From: Bradyrhizobium sp. SSBR45G
GTDB taxonomy: Bacteria; Pseudomonadota; Alphaproteobacteria; Rhizobiales; Xanthobacteraceae
Direction of reading: 5' to 3'
Assembly: GCF_030159255.1 (NCBI RefSeq)
Contig: NZ_BSCT01000031.1
Span: 1-64,000, forward strand
Length of the DNA: 64,000 nt
Shown here piece after piece: positions 8,748-17,127 of this stretch. Within the stretch, counting starts at the first letter, position 1; the number at the start of each line of letters is the position of its first letter. A program made the translations under genes and the position numbers. Below the pieces are notes generated by a model, which was given only the letters and a program-made list of their open reading frames with translations, was not told where the DNA came from and did not search any database.

Positions 8748-9429
8748 CCGTCTCGGTGCCCGCTGCCGGCGCGCGCGGCTCGCCGATGAGGTTCACGAAA
8801 TCGATCTTTTCCATCTCGATGATGGCCTTGGTCCGGCTCATGACCCGGAGCTTCCGCAGGATCTCCGAGACGTGGACCTTCACCGTGGTCTCGCAGATCC
8901 CGAGCTCATAGGCGATCTGCTTGTTCTGCAATCCGCAGCGGATCAAATCGAGCACGCGTAGCTGCTGCGGCGTCAATTCGTGAAGGCGTTTCAGGAGATC
9001 GTGAGCGGGAAGCCTGGCCCGGCGCGTCGCGGGGCTGATGGCGCCGCCTTGAACATGGACCTCGCCGCGCAGCACGGCGCTGATCGCATCAGCCAGCTGC
9101 TCCTTGGATGTCGATTTCGAGATATAGCCGGCCACGCCGAGCGTGAGAACATGGGCGACGAGCTGCGGGTCCTGATACGCTGAAACGACGAGGATCGGTG
9201 TTCGCGGCGCGGTCTTGCGGATGCGAATGACGCCGGAGAGGCCGGTCGTTCCAGGTGTCGAGAGGTCGAGCAGGATCAAGTCGAATCTGGGCGGAGACGA
9301 CAGGCGGCACACCGCCATGTCGATGGATGCCGCTTCGACCATTTCGGCACCAGGCAGAGCCACGTGGATCGCGCTTTCCAGCGCCTCGCGAAAGAGCGGA
9401 TGGTCCTCGACGATCAGCAATCGAGCCAC
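8701..9429 (-). CDS. LuxR/NarL-family response regulator
   Basis: A 242-residue regulator. The receiver (1-120) has the acidic pair in VEDHPLFREAL, phosphoacceptor Asp in LILLDLSTPG and Lys in YISKSTSKEQ. The LuxR-type HTH (about 150-215) has LTPQQLRVLDLIRCGLQNKQ and TTVKVHVSEILRKL. The start is GTG at 9429 with GGGAG upstream. It is closely similar in layout to the regulator at 9643-10332. EraR/ErdR-type regulators of PQQ alcohol dehydrogenases in Pseudomonas have the same architecture and neighbourhood. The C-terminal tail past the HTH is Ala/Thr-rich and encoded in the region overlapping the kinase. Confidence 0.88.
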   Translation of the reverse strand: MARLLIVEDHPLFREALESAIHVALPGAEMVEAASIDMAVCRLSSPPRFDLILLDLSTPGTTGLSGVIRIRKTAPRTPILVVSAYQDPQLVAHVLTLGVAGYISKSTSKEQLADAISAVLRGEVHVQGGAISPATRRARLPAHDLLKRLHELTPQQLRVLDLIRCGLQNKQIAYELGICETTVKVHVSEILRKLRVMSRTKAIIEMEKIDFVNLIGEPRAPAAGTETVMTAGTTTGREAPLA

Positions 9430-9480
9430 TGCCTGTCACTCCCCGGCCGGATCGAACATCCGGTTTGTCAGTGTCGCGGA

Positions 9481-9526
9481 TCTGACATTCGCTTCAGGAT
9501 ATGCGCGAAGGCGTGCGAATGTCAGA
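9481..9526. promoter_or_regulatory. 12-bp inverted repeat, candidate operator
   Basis: Perfect arms TCTGACATTCGC (9481-9492) and GCGAATGTCAGA (9515-9526) with a 22-nt spacer lie 52-97 nt upstream of the response-regulator start at 9429 and downstream of the second regulator gene. No T-run follows on either side, which favours a protein-binding site over a terminator. The binding protein is unknown; either neighbouring LuxR-type regulator is plausible. Confidence 0.45.
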
Positions 9527-9642
9527 CCGGAACGCTACCGATACCGCGGCGCTCCGGATCAATCAATGAGCAAGACGCGATCGATGTCGCGACGTCTGCC
9601 ACCGCCGCCCCGTCCTGCGTTGCAGCATTTCCGCTACATCAG

Positions 9643-10332
9643 CTACTGGTGCTTGCTGCGCGACGCGGTCCGCGATCCCTGCCGCTCGCCGGGAATGGGC
9701 AGCTCGATCTTGCCGGTTTCGATCACGGCCTTGTTGCGACTGAACAGGCGAAGTTTCTTCAGGATTTCGGTGATGTGCGCCTTGACGGTGGATTCCGCCA
9801 ACTGCAGTTCGCTGGCGATTTCCCGGTTCTGATAGCCACGCCTGATCAGGTCGAGGACGCGAAGCTGTTGTGGAGTCAGCTGCTCGAGGCGGGCCTGCAA
9901 CGCGCGAGACGAGTCAACCCCGTCTCGTTCGGTGGCAGGCACGAAGTCCTTCGGGACAGAGATCGAGCCGCTGAGCACGCGTTCGATCGAGGATGTCAGC
10001 TCGCGCTTGGACGTCGATTTCGGCAGATAGCCGGCCGCGCCGAGCGAAAGCGCTTCGCGCACGACATGCTGGTCTTCATCGCTGGAGACGATCGCGACCG
10101 GAAGCCGCGGATGAGTTGCGCGAAGCCGCAGGAAGCCTGAAAAGCCGGTGGCGTCCGGCAGCGTCAGATCCAGCAGCGCCAGATCCATTTCGGTTTCGGA
10201 CGCCAGGATGTTCAGCGCATCGGCAATCGACAACGCCTCGAAGATCTGGGCGTCCGGATGCGCCAGACGCACGGCGTTGCCGAGCGCCTCGCGAAACAGC
10301 GGATGATCGTCGATGATCAGAAAGCGCGTCAT
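9643..10332 (-). CDS. LuxR/NarL-family response regulator
   Basis: A 229-residue regulator: receiver domain with IIDDHPLFREAL, phosphoacceptor Asp in ALLDLTLPD and Lys in YLPKSTSKRE, then a LuxR HTH (LTPQQLRVLDLIRRGYQNRE; STVKAHITEILKKL). The start is ATG 10332. The two tandem regulators share most signature segments (LTPQQLRVLDLIR is identical), suggesting duplication. It lies 71 nt downstream of the binding-protein/cytochrome gene on the same strand, so it may be expressed with the dehydrogenase operon. Probable phosphodonor is the hybrid kinase at 7395. Confidence 0.88.
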   Translation of the reverse strand: MTRFLIIDDHPLFREALGNAVRLAHPDAQIFEALSIADALNILASETEMDLALLDLTLPDATGFSGFLRLRATHPRLPVAIVSSDEDQHVVREALSLGAAGYLPKSTSKRELTSSIERVLSGSISVPKDFVPATERDGVDSSRALQARLEQLTPQQLRVLDLIRRGYQNREIASELQLAESTVKAHITEILKKLRLFSRNKAVIETGKIELPIPGERQGSRTASRSKHQ

Positions 10333-10403
10333 ATCCGACTCTCACTTCTCGCCAGCATGCTGCGGGCGATCCGGTGGACCGTGCCGTTCGGGATCCGCCT
10401 CCT

Positions 10404-11609
10404 TCAATTGGTCGTTTCCGACGACTGCACGGTCATCAGGAATGAATAGATGCTCTCGAACTGGTCGTCGGTAAAGACTTCCTTCCAAGCCGGCATGCCC
10501 TTGGACGGACGGCCTTCATGCACGGTGGTCCAGTACTTGTCGCGCATGTCCTCGCCGTAGCGGGTCTGCAGCCGTCGCAGGTCGATCCGGCGTTCCGCCT
10601 GCACGGCGTCGGGGCCGTGACAATGTGCGCAGGTGCCGTTGAAGATCTCCTTGCCGAGGGTCGCCATCTCGGTCTTGGCATCGGTCACGTTGGAGTCAGA
10701 GACCCTGATCAGCGGGGCTTCAGCGACCGGCTTCCGAACGGCCTGGGAAAGACCATCGAGCGAGGCCAGCCTGATCGGGCTCGGCGCCGCGCCGAGCTTG
10801 ACGGGCGGATCGCTCGGCAGTCCGTATTTGGCGGCGAGTTCTGCAATCCGCGGCCCGAGCTGCGGCAACGCCGCGTCGATCCGGTCGCGCAGCTGCGTCG
10901 AGGTTCTGGCGAAGCCGATCGCGGCATCCCAGGACAGGCCGGGTCCCTCGACCGGCTGAACCCGGAAGCGGCTTTCGTAGGCCGTCTTGTTGAGCCAGCC
11001 GGCAACGGGTCCCCAGACGAAAGCGACGTCGACCTTGCCCTGGGCGAGCGCCACCATGCCCTCTTCCGGTGTCAGGACGGTGACCTTCTCGATATCGTCG
11101 CGCTCGGCCAGCAGATTTTGCGGAGTGGTCTGGTATTGCACCGCGACGCGCTTGGCGCGAAGGTCATCGATGCTGTTGACGACGAGCGTCGGTCGGCTGA
11201 CCAGCGCGTAGGTTTCAGTCGTGATCCTCGTCGAGAAGATCACGGCCGGTCCCATGAACTCGGAGGACAGCGGCAGGCCTATCATCGCATCGCACTGCTT
11301 GCCGAGCAGTGTCACGCGTACGGTGCGCTTGCCGAAATAGGATTTGTACCAGTCATACGTCACAGGGCGGCCGAGCTGCTGCGACAAGGCCTGGCCGATT
11401 TCGAGATAGAAGCCCGGCTGCGCCGGATTGTCGCTCGAGAACGGGAGGTTGGTGGGATCGGCGCACAGCCGCAGCGGGCCCGCCTCGTCCGCCACCGCCG
11501 ACGACGTCAGCAGGGTTGACGCCATCAATGCCGCGAAAGCGGTCGCGCGTGCCGACAGTTCGGCAGCCGCCCGCCAAGTCCAACCGGTCTGACGACGATT
11601 CAGGCGCAT
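10404..11609 (-). CDS. MxaJ/XoxJ-like periplasmic binding protein fused to cytochrome c
   Basis: A 401-residue exported protein. A signal/TM segment at about 17-40 is followed by a solute-binding-protein fold (about 45-270), starting LRLCADPTNLPFSSDNPAQP and including FYLEIGQALSQQLGRPVTYDW, as in quinoprotein-dehydrogenase-associated MxaJ/XoxJ proteins. The C-terminal domain (about 310-400) is a mono-heme cytochrome c with CAHCH and an axial Met candidate in SKGMPAWKEVF. Family members assist periplasmic PQQ dehydrogenases and take their electrons, usually as separate proteins. The ATG at 11609 has GAGGG upstream; the extension to 11702 is rejected for lack of a signal peptide. It sits 146 nt downstream of the PQQ dehydrogenase. 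Confidence 0.82.
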   Translation of the reverse strand: MRLNRRQTGWTWRAAAELSARATAFAALMASTLLTSSAVADEAGPLRLCADPTNLPFSSDNPAQPGFYLEIGQALSQQLGRPVTYDWYKSYFGKRTVRVTLLGKQCDAMIGLPLSSEFMGPAVIFSTRITTETYALVSRPTLVVNSIDDLRAKRVAVQYQTTPQNLLAERDDIEKVTVLTPEEGMVALAQGKVDVAFVWGPVAGWLNKTAYESRFRVQPVEGPGLSWDAAIGFARTSTQLRDRIDAALPQLGPRIAELAAKYGLPSDPPVKLGAAPSPIRLASLDGLSQAVRKPVAEAPLIRVSDSNVTDAKTEMATLGKEIFNGTCAHCHGPDAVQAERRIDLRRLQTRYGEDMRDKYWTTVHEGRPSKGMPAWKEVFTDDQFESIYSFLMTVQSSETTN

Positions 11610-11755
11610 CCTCGATCCCTCGTTCTTGTTATGTCGTTTGTGCGGACCGGCTCCATCCGTGCGGCGCGCCGTGTCCTTCGTTGCATGCGGATTGCCGAGC
11701 AAGGCGCGTGTCCCGATCCAGGGGGGACACGCGCGTCTGTCGTGGCCGTTGCGGC

Positions 11756-13471
11756 CTATTGGACCGCGAAGACGAACAAGGAACCACCCTCGGGAGCCGC
11801 GTTGGTCATCTTCTTCCCGATCTCGCCAAGGAACGCCGGGATCGAGGCGGTGCGCCCGACGACCACGGCGACGTATTGCTTGCCGTCGACGGAATAGCTC
11901 ACTGGACCGGCGCCGATGCCGGAGCCGAGATTCTTGCTCCAGAGAATCTTGCCGGTCTTGGCGTCGACGGCGCGGAAGTCACCGTGCAGATTGCCGGAGA
12001 ACACCAGGCCGCCCGCGGTGGCCAACGTGCCGCCGTTGAACGGCAGGTCTTCCTTGATCGACCAGACCTTCTTGTTGGCGACGGGATCCCAGGCGACGAG
12101 TTCGCCCAGGAAGCCGCCCGGACCTTCCTTGGTCGGGAATTCGGCGCCGAGATAGAACACGCCGCGCTTGTAGGCGACGTCGCTGACCGCCCAATCCATG
12201 CAGACGTTGTTGGTCGGGATGTAGACGAGGCCGGTGTCCGGACTGAACGACATCGGCTGCCAGTTCTTGCCGCCGATCAGGTTCGGGCAGATGTCCTTGG
12301 CCGGATGTCCCGGGCCCGGCCGCTTGTCCGGATCCTCGACCGCACGCGAGGTCGCGACGTCCCATTTCTGCGCCCAGTTGGCGAAGACGTATTTCTCGGC
12401 CGAGATCACCTTGCCGGTCTCGCGGTTGGCGACGAAGAAGAAGCCGTTGCGATCGGCCTTCATCAAGGTCGGAACGCTCGTCCCGCCGATCTTCAGGTCG
12501 GCCAGCAGGGCCTCGTTGACGCCGTCATAGTCCCAGGCATCCGCCGGCGTGCCCTGGATGTGCCACTTGATCGCGCCGTTGTTCGGATCGATCGCCAGCG
12601 TGGAGGCGGTGTAGAGATTGGTCAGCTTGCCGAAATCGCCGTTGCCGGTCGAGCGCACCGCGGTATTCCAGGGGCCGGGATTGCTGGTGCCCCAATAGAC
12701 CGTGTCGCTCTTCGGATCATACGAGCCGACCAGCCAGGCCGCGCCGCCGCCATGCAGGCCGGTGTCTCCCTTCCAGGTCTCGCTGCCGGGCTCGCCGGGA
12801 GCGGGGACGGTGTAGGTCTGCCACAACGCCTTGCCGGATTTGATGTCGAAGGCCTGCAGCGAGCCACGCACGCCATACTCGCCGCCGCCGAAGCCGGTGA
12901 TGACCTTGTCGCGCACCACCAGCGGCGGCGAGGTGATCACCGAGCCCTGCTTGTAGTCGACCACTTTCGACGTCCACAGCTCCTTGCCGGTCGCCGCATC
13001 GACGGCGGTCAGCTTGCCGTCGAGTCGGCCGACGAACAGCTTGCCGTCGGCGTAGGTGACGCCGCGGTTGTTGACGTCGCAGCAGGCATATTGCAGCACG
13101 TCGTCCGGAATGTCGGGCTCGTAGGTCCATTTGCGTGCGCCCGTCGCCGCATCCAGCGCATAGACGTATTTCGGTCCCCAGGAGGTCGAGACATAGAGCG
13201 TATTGCCGACCACGATGGGTGAGGCCTCGTTCGAGCGCAGCGAGGCCAGCGAGAACGAATAGACCAGCGACAGCTTGCCGGCGTTCTCGGTGTTGATGTC
13301 CTTGAGCGGGCTGAACCGGGTGTTGCCGTAGTCATGGCCCGTCATCGCCCATGACCCGGGTTCGCTGGCAGCCTTCAGTGCCGAGTCGTTGGCGCGCACA
13401 CCCCACGCGCCCGCCATGAGGAAGGCGACCGTCGAGATGCCAGCCAAGAATCTCCTGCTCGTGGAATTCAT
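11756..13471 (-). CDS. PQQ-dependent alcohol dehydrogenase, predicted lanthanide type
   Basis: A 571-residue periplasmic quinoprotein with an N-terminal signal peptide (1-28) and an eight-bladed propeller with W-motif repeats. It has the adjacent cysteines C130-C131 (YACCDVNNRG) that form the vicinal disulfide over PQQ, GGGE near 195-198, the metal-ligand Asn in GTSNPGPWN, and the catalytic segment D314-Y-D316 (WDYDGVNE). An Asp two residues after the catalytic Asp is the accepted marker of lanthanide-dependent XoxF/PedH-type enzymes; calcium enzymes lack it. Substrate (methanol, ethanol or other alcohol) cannot be read from sequence. The ATG at 13471 has GGAGGGAA upstream. It heads a probable operon with the binding-protein/cytochrome gene. 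Confidence 0.9.
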   Translation of the reverse strand: MNSTSRRFLAGISTVAFLMAGAWGVRANDSALKAASEPGSWAMTGHDYGNTRFSPLKDINTENAGKLSLVYSFSLASLRSNEASPIVVGNTLYVSTSWGPKYVYALDAATGARKWTYEPDIPDDVLQYACCDVNNRGVTYADGKLFVGRLDGKLTAVDAATGKELWTSKVVDYKQGSVITSPPLVVRDKVITGFGGGEYGVRGSLQAFDIKSGKALWQTYTVPAPGEPGSETWKGDTGLHGGGAAWLVGSYDPKSDTVYWGTSNPGPWNTAVRSTGNGDFGKLTNLYTASTLAIDPNNGAIKWHIQGTPADAWDYDGVNEALLADLKIGGTSVPTLMKADRNGFFFVANRETGKVISAEKYVFANWAQKWDVATSRAVEDPDKRPGPGHPAKDICPNLIGGKNWQPMSFSPDTGLVYIPTNNVCMDWAVSDVAYKRGVFYLGAEFPTKEGPGGFLGELVAWDPVANKKVWSIKEDLPFNGGTLATAGGLVFSGNLHGDFRAVDAKTGKILWSKNLGSGIGAGPVSYSVDGKQYVAVVVGRTASIPAFLGEIGKKMTNAAPEGGSLFVFAVQ

Positions 13472-13907
13472 CAGTTCCCTCCGCGTTTTGTTTGTTTGTG
13501 ATGGCGCAAGCGCTGCGCCTGGCCCCCGATGTGCAGTCGCGCTGCAATCATCCGGGCGAATTACACCATCACCTCCCGCGCGCTCTTATAGGCGGAAGGT
13601 AGTAGGCGGACCCGTCGACCGTCGACGTCGATTTCTGCAGCCTTTTCGGGAGGTTAAGGGCTCTTTTGAGAGGTCAAGCCCAGGACGGGGGATCAGTGGG
13701 ACGAACCCCCGCGCGCATGGCGTGCAATGCGGCGACGACCGCCCGGACCCGGCGCGCGCCCCGGAGAGAGCCGGCAGTGAACCGATCCGGGAGGCATCTC
13801 TTGCGTCTTTCCAAACTTGCTCCTGGTCGCGATCCCCGGTCTGTAGCACATGGAGTGCCGAGCGTTGATTTTCGAAGCGCGCATGAGGCGTGAGAGGAGA
13901 ACGGTGA
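13472..13907. other. Divergent intergenic region upstream of PQQ dehydrogenase
   Basis: About 435 nt between the leftward dehydrogenase and a rightward TPR-like gene. A small inverted repeat, GGCGCA (13503-13508) and TGCGCC (13514-13519), lies 30-50 nt before the dehydrogenase start and is a weak operator candidate. No convincing gene, sigma-54 site or RNA was seen. Confidence 0.35.
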
Positions 13908-15275
13908 ATGACGTCGAACGGTCCAAGCGCGGTCCTCTCGTCCGACGCAATCGAGACATTGGCGCGCGGCGCTCTCGCCGACGCGCAGGATGGGCGTGCC
14001 GGAATGGCGTTGCAGAAGCTGGCGCCGTTGCGGACCGCGCAGTCCCGCCAGCAAGAGGCAGCCATGGCGCTGCTATGGGTCGTCGATCAGTTCTGCCTGG
14101 AGCGGGACGTCGCCGCCGACATTCTGTCGGAGATCGCACGCGCGCACGACCAGGACGCTCGCGTCCTGACCGGGCTCGGACGCTGCCTCGAAGCGGTGCG
14201 CGACATCGATGATCTCAACGCGCCGCCGCCCGACAATCCTCTCTTTGCCTCGGTGTTCGAGCGGCTGAACGAGCTGGTTGCGGACTATGAGGGCAAGCCC
14301 GAACATGAGTCGATTCTCAATGGATTGGCCACCGCTGCCCGTATGCTGGCGCGCCAGCACGATGAGACGGCTGAGCGCAGCTACCGGGCGCTCACCGAGA
14401 TCGATCCGAGCAACGCTCAATATCACTATGGCCTTGGACTGTTCTACAAGACGCGCGGCCGGTTCGCCGAGGGCATGTCGGCGAACCAGGTCGCGGCCAG
14501 TCTGCTTGAAGAGCCCATCCAGAGCTACCAATGGAACCTCGGGATCTGCGCCACCGGCGCGGGGAATGCGGCGGTCGCGCTCGACGTCTGGAAGGGCCTC
14601 GGGCTGGACATCGCGATCGGCCGCTTCGGCCTGCCGGACTGCAATCTGGGCCAATGCAAAGTGAAACTGGCCGAGCGTCCGCTGGCCGAACGTTCGGCCG
14701 ACAGTGACGATCCCGGCGCGGAAGAGACGATCTGGATCGAACGGCTGAGCCCGTGTCACGGCGTCGTCCGCAGCGTGCTCTACCAGAAGCTCGGCGTCGA
14801 CTATGGCGACGACGTGCTGTTCGACGGTGCGCCGATCACCCATCATACCTACGGCGAGATCAAGGTCCCCGTCTTCCCGCATCTGGCGACGCTGATCCGC
14901 CGCAGCTATCAGGTCTTCGACTTTGCCGGAACCCAGGAGGCGAACAGGCAATTGGCCGACCTGAGCGAGGCGCTGGAGGAAGATGCGGTGATCTACCCAC
15001 ATTCCGAGAGCACCGTCATGTTGTGCGCGAACTGCTGGCGCGACCCGGATCGCGATCACGATAACCATGAGAGAATGGAGAAGCATGTCGTGAGGGGGAA
15101 GATCGCGGCGCCACCCGGCATGGATCCAAGGAGCCTGCTGGACCGCATCGACGCCGCGATCGAGACGCAGCAGCGCCGATGCCAGCTTTATGCGCCGGAT
15201 CTCTGCAGGGCGGCCGGGCTGACCGAGCGCGAGGCGATCGACCGCCGGCGGTTCGACCTGCTGATGAGGAATTAG
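13908..15275 (+). CDS. TPR-like hypothetical protein
   Basis: A 455-residue soluble protein without a signal peptide. Residues about 14-240 are alpha-helical with TPR-like pairs, most evidently AERSYRALTEIDPSNAQYHY followed by GLGLFYKTRGRFAEGMSANQ. The second half is a distinct unidentified domain with LSPCHGVVRSVLYQKLGVDYG and a late cluster of cysteines and histidines (MLCANCWRDPDRDHDNHERM near 390-410) that could bind metal. AGGAG precedes the ATG. No neighbour suggests a role; the preceding promoter region is shared with the PQQ dehydrogenase on the other strand. Confidence 0.65.
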   Translation: MTSNGPSAVLSSDAIETLARGALADAQDGRAGMALQKLAPLRTAQSRQQEAAMALLWVVDQFCLERDVAADILSEIARAHDQDARVLTGLGRCLEAVRDIDDLNAPPPDNPLFASVFERLNELVADYEGKPEHESILNGLATAARMLARQHDETAERSYRALTEIDPSNAQYHYGLGLFYKTRGRFAEGMSANQVAASLLEEPIQSYQWNLGICATGAGNAAVALDVWKGLGLDIAIGRFGLPDCNLGQCKVKLAERPLAERSADSDDPGAEETIWIERLSPCHGVVRSVLYQKLGVDYGDDVLFDGAPITHHTYGEIKVPVFPHLATLIRRSYQVFDFAGTQEANRQLADLSEALEEDAVIYPHSESTVMLCANCWRDPDRDHDNHERMEKHVVRGKIAAPPGMDPRSLLDRIDAAIETQQRRCQLYAPDLCRAAGLTEREAIDRRRFDLLMRN

Positions 15276-15278
15276 CGA

Positions 15279-15449
15279 TCAGGCAAGGCCCGCGCGCTTG
15301 CCCTTGACCAGGGCGGACTTGATCGCACCGAGGATCCAGTTCTCGTCGTCGGACGAGAGCCAGCGCCCGACACGGACCACGCCCATCGTGAACAGTGGCG
15401 GAAGCCAACCAAACAAAGGCAACAGCCAGAGCACCGGATCATTGGAGCC
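15279..15449 (-). pseudogene. In-frame C-terminal remnant after the ABC ATPase stop
   Basis: Reading on past the TAA of the ABC ATPase in the same frame gives 56 more residues (SNDPVLWLLPLFGWLPPLF, then TMGVVRVGRWLSSDDENWIL and a basic end) before TGA at 15279. It looks like genuine membrane-associated coding sequence rather than noise. The upstream end of the ATPase is also unusually hydrophobic (GAGLAMGLFVIAGPLLDLL). Either a small membrane protein has been interrupted by TAA at 15450-15452, or a separate short gene begins at GTG within this stretch. Confidence 0.35.
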
Positions 15450-16091
15450 TTAAAGCAAATCGAGCAGGGGGCCGGCAATCACGAACAGACCCATCGCCAG
15501 CCCGGCGCCGACGAAGGCGCCGGCCTGCCCGTTCAGCCCCACGAACGTCCCGATGCGGCGGGCTTGCGCGTTGTCGTGGGTGCTCCAAACGACGCTCGTT
15601 CCATTCGCAATGCGTTCGGCGATCAGGGATTCCACCGCCGTGGTGGATGCGGCGTCGAGCGCCGAGGTTGGCTCGTCCAGCAGAAACACGCGCGATCGGA
15701 GCATGAGCGCCCGCACAAGCCCCAACCGCTGTCTTTCGCCGGTCGAAAGTCTTTGGATCGGCCAAGGTCCGCAGCCGTCCGGTAATCCTAGGCGTGTGAC
15801 CAGAGGTCGAGCATCGTCCCAGACCGTGAAGTGTTCCTGCACAATGTCGGACCACCAGCCAGGCTCGGTCGCGAGGTAGGTCACTTGCTTTCGCCAGGCC
15901 GGGGCGGGTATCGCCTCCCTGAGCGTCCCGTCCAGCTTTACTGTTCCCTCGTTGGGATCGAGATCGGCGATGGAGCGAAGCAGCTCGGTCTTCCCGACTC
16001 CGGAAGGCCCTTGCAGGGCGACGCATTCGCCGTCCTGCAAGTCGAACGACACGGAGATGTGCAGGCGCTTGAGTCCGCTGACTGTCAGCAT
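15450..16091 (-). CDS. ABC transporter ATP-binding protein
   Basis: A 213-residue ATPase with Walker A GPSGVGKT (about 32-39), signature LSTGERQRLG, Walker B VFLLDEPTSALD and the H-loop STHD. Core length suits a FetA/YbbL-type importer or exporter ATPase, but no permease gene is adjacent. After the H-loop the C-terminus becomes a hydrophobic segment (about 190-211) not expected in this family. ATG 16091 begins 4 nt after the ATP-grasp gene stop, implying translational coupling. The longer reading frame to 16214 would overlap that gene and adds no domain. Substrate unknown. Confidence 0.75.
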   Translation of the reverse strand: MLTVSGLKRLHISVSFDLQDGECVALQGPSGVGKTELLRSIADLDPNEGTVKLDGTLREAIPAPAWRKQVTYLATEPGWWSDIVQEHFTVWDDARPLVTRLGLPDGCGPWPIQRLSTGERQRLGLVRALMLRSRVFLLDEPTSALDAASTTAVESLIAERIANGTSVVWSTHDNAQARRIGTFVGLNGQAGAFVGAGLAMGLFVIAGPLLDLL

Positions 16092-16095
16092 GGCG

Positions 16096-17127
16096 TCAAA
16101 GCTTGTGCTGCAGCCGATCGAGAACTCCCCTGGCGATCTCTGCCGGCGCTTCCTGGGGGTAGGGATGCACCGAGCTGACATTGATCTCACCGAGCACGTA
16201 GCTGTCGCTTCCATCCGCCTGGACGGGGCCGAGCATGAAGTCGGCGTCCCAGATCATGGGCAAGTCGTCTCGCGCAATATCGAGCAACGAGGTCAGCTGC
16301 GGCGTCCATTCGTCCTCCATCAACCGGCGCAGCCGCTGGAAGCGCGGATCGGCTTGGGACGAATAGAGCCGCGGTCCAGCCTCTGATCGCGCAGCCGGCG
16401 AATCGACCAGGGCTTTGACTTTGTGGGAGCCGAACCCGGCGCAGCGTTCGCCCGCCATGTAACAGCGCACGACGCCCTCGCTGAGGCGCGGCTGGAACGG
16501 TTGGTCGATCACGCTGCCGTTCTCGAAATACTCGGCGCAGCGACGCAGAAAATCATCCAGCGCGAGTTCCTCGGGCGCGTCCTTGGTCGCGTCCAGCACC
16601 CTTATGTTGGCGGAATTCGACAGCTTCTCGACCTTCCAGACGCCCTGGCCGCCATTGCCGCGGTTGCGCTTGATCACGCGCGGGCCGGCGGCGAGCTGCG
16701 TCGGCAACTCGGCGCGCATCGCCCCGGAGGTTCGATACAGCGCCGTATCGCTTCCCCAGCCCATCGCGCGGGTCCGATAGAGGACCTCCTTGGTGCCCAT
16801 CTTGAGGATGACGTCCGGATGAGCGCTTACCCACACCCCGCGCGCGGCAACGTCGCGTAGCAGGGCATCGAGACCGGCGCGGTTTCTGCCGTCTTGAATC
16901 GGATTGACCCACACGAGCACGCCGTCCACCGCGAGCAACTCTTCGCGGACATCCTCGGCGAAACTTTCATCGTAGATCGTTGGGCGAGCTTCGACGCCGA
17001 CGGCGGCGAGCGCCTCGAAAACGTCGGTGAAGCGGCTGCTTTTCGTGCTCGCATTCCGGCGCGCCTCAGCATCTCCTCGCGAGAGCACGGCCACGGAATA
17101 CAGGGAAGGCGATCGGCGTTCGGTCAT
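16096..17127 (-). CDS. ATP-grasp-like protein (Cj0069-like)
   Basis: A 343-residue cytoplasmic protein. The N-terminal part resembles a Rossmann/pre-ATP-grasp domain (VFEALAAVGVEARPTIYDES). The middle has the glycine-rich nucleotide loop VIKRNRGNGGQGVWKVE near 160-176. The C-terminus has acidic metal-ligand candidates in WDADFMLGP and the closing VLGEINVSSVHP, like the D/E-x-N of ATP-grasp ligases. Such proteins join carboxylates to amines using ATP. MTERRSPSLYSV at 17127 is taken as start because GGAG sits 7 nt upstream. It is coupled to the ABC ATPase, which may export or import the product. Substrate unknown. Confidence 0.6.
   Translation of the reverse strand: MTERRSPSLYSVAVLSRGDAEARRNASTKSSRFTDVFEALAAVGVEARPTIYDESFAEDVREELLAVDGVLVWVNPIQDGRNRAGLDALLRDVAARGVWVSAHPDVILKMGTKEVLYRTRAMGWGSDTALYRTSGAMRAELPTQLAAGPRVIKRNRGNGGQGVWKVEKLSNSANIRVLDATKDAPEELALDDFLRRCAEYFENGSVIDQPFQPRLSEGVVRCYMAGERCAGFGSHKVKALVDSPAARSEAGPRLYSSQADPRFQRLRRLMEDEWTPQLTSLLDIARDDLPMIWDADFMLGPVQADGSDSYVLGEINVSSVHPYPQEAPAEIARGVLDRLQHKL

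Noticed and set aside
11309..13222. 637-residue frame antisense to the PQQ dehydrogenase
   Set aside because: Composition of an antisense shadow; no recognisable domain.
15272..15478. 68-residue Cys/Arg-rich frame
   Set aside because: Out of frame with the convincing 15279-15449 segment and of shadow composition.
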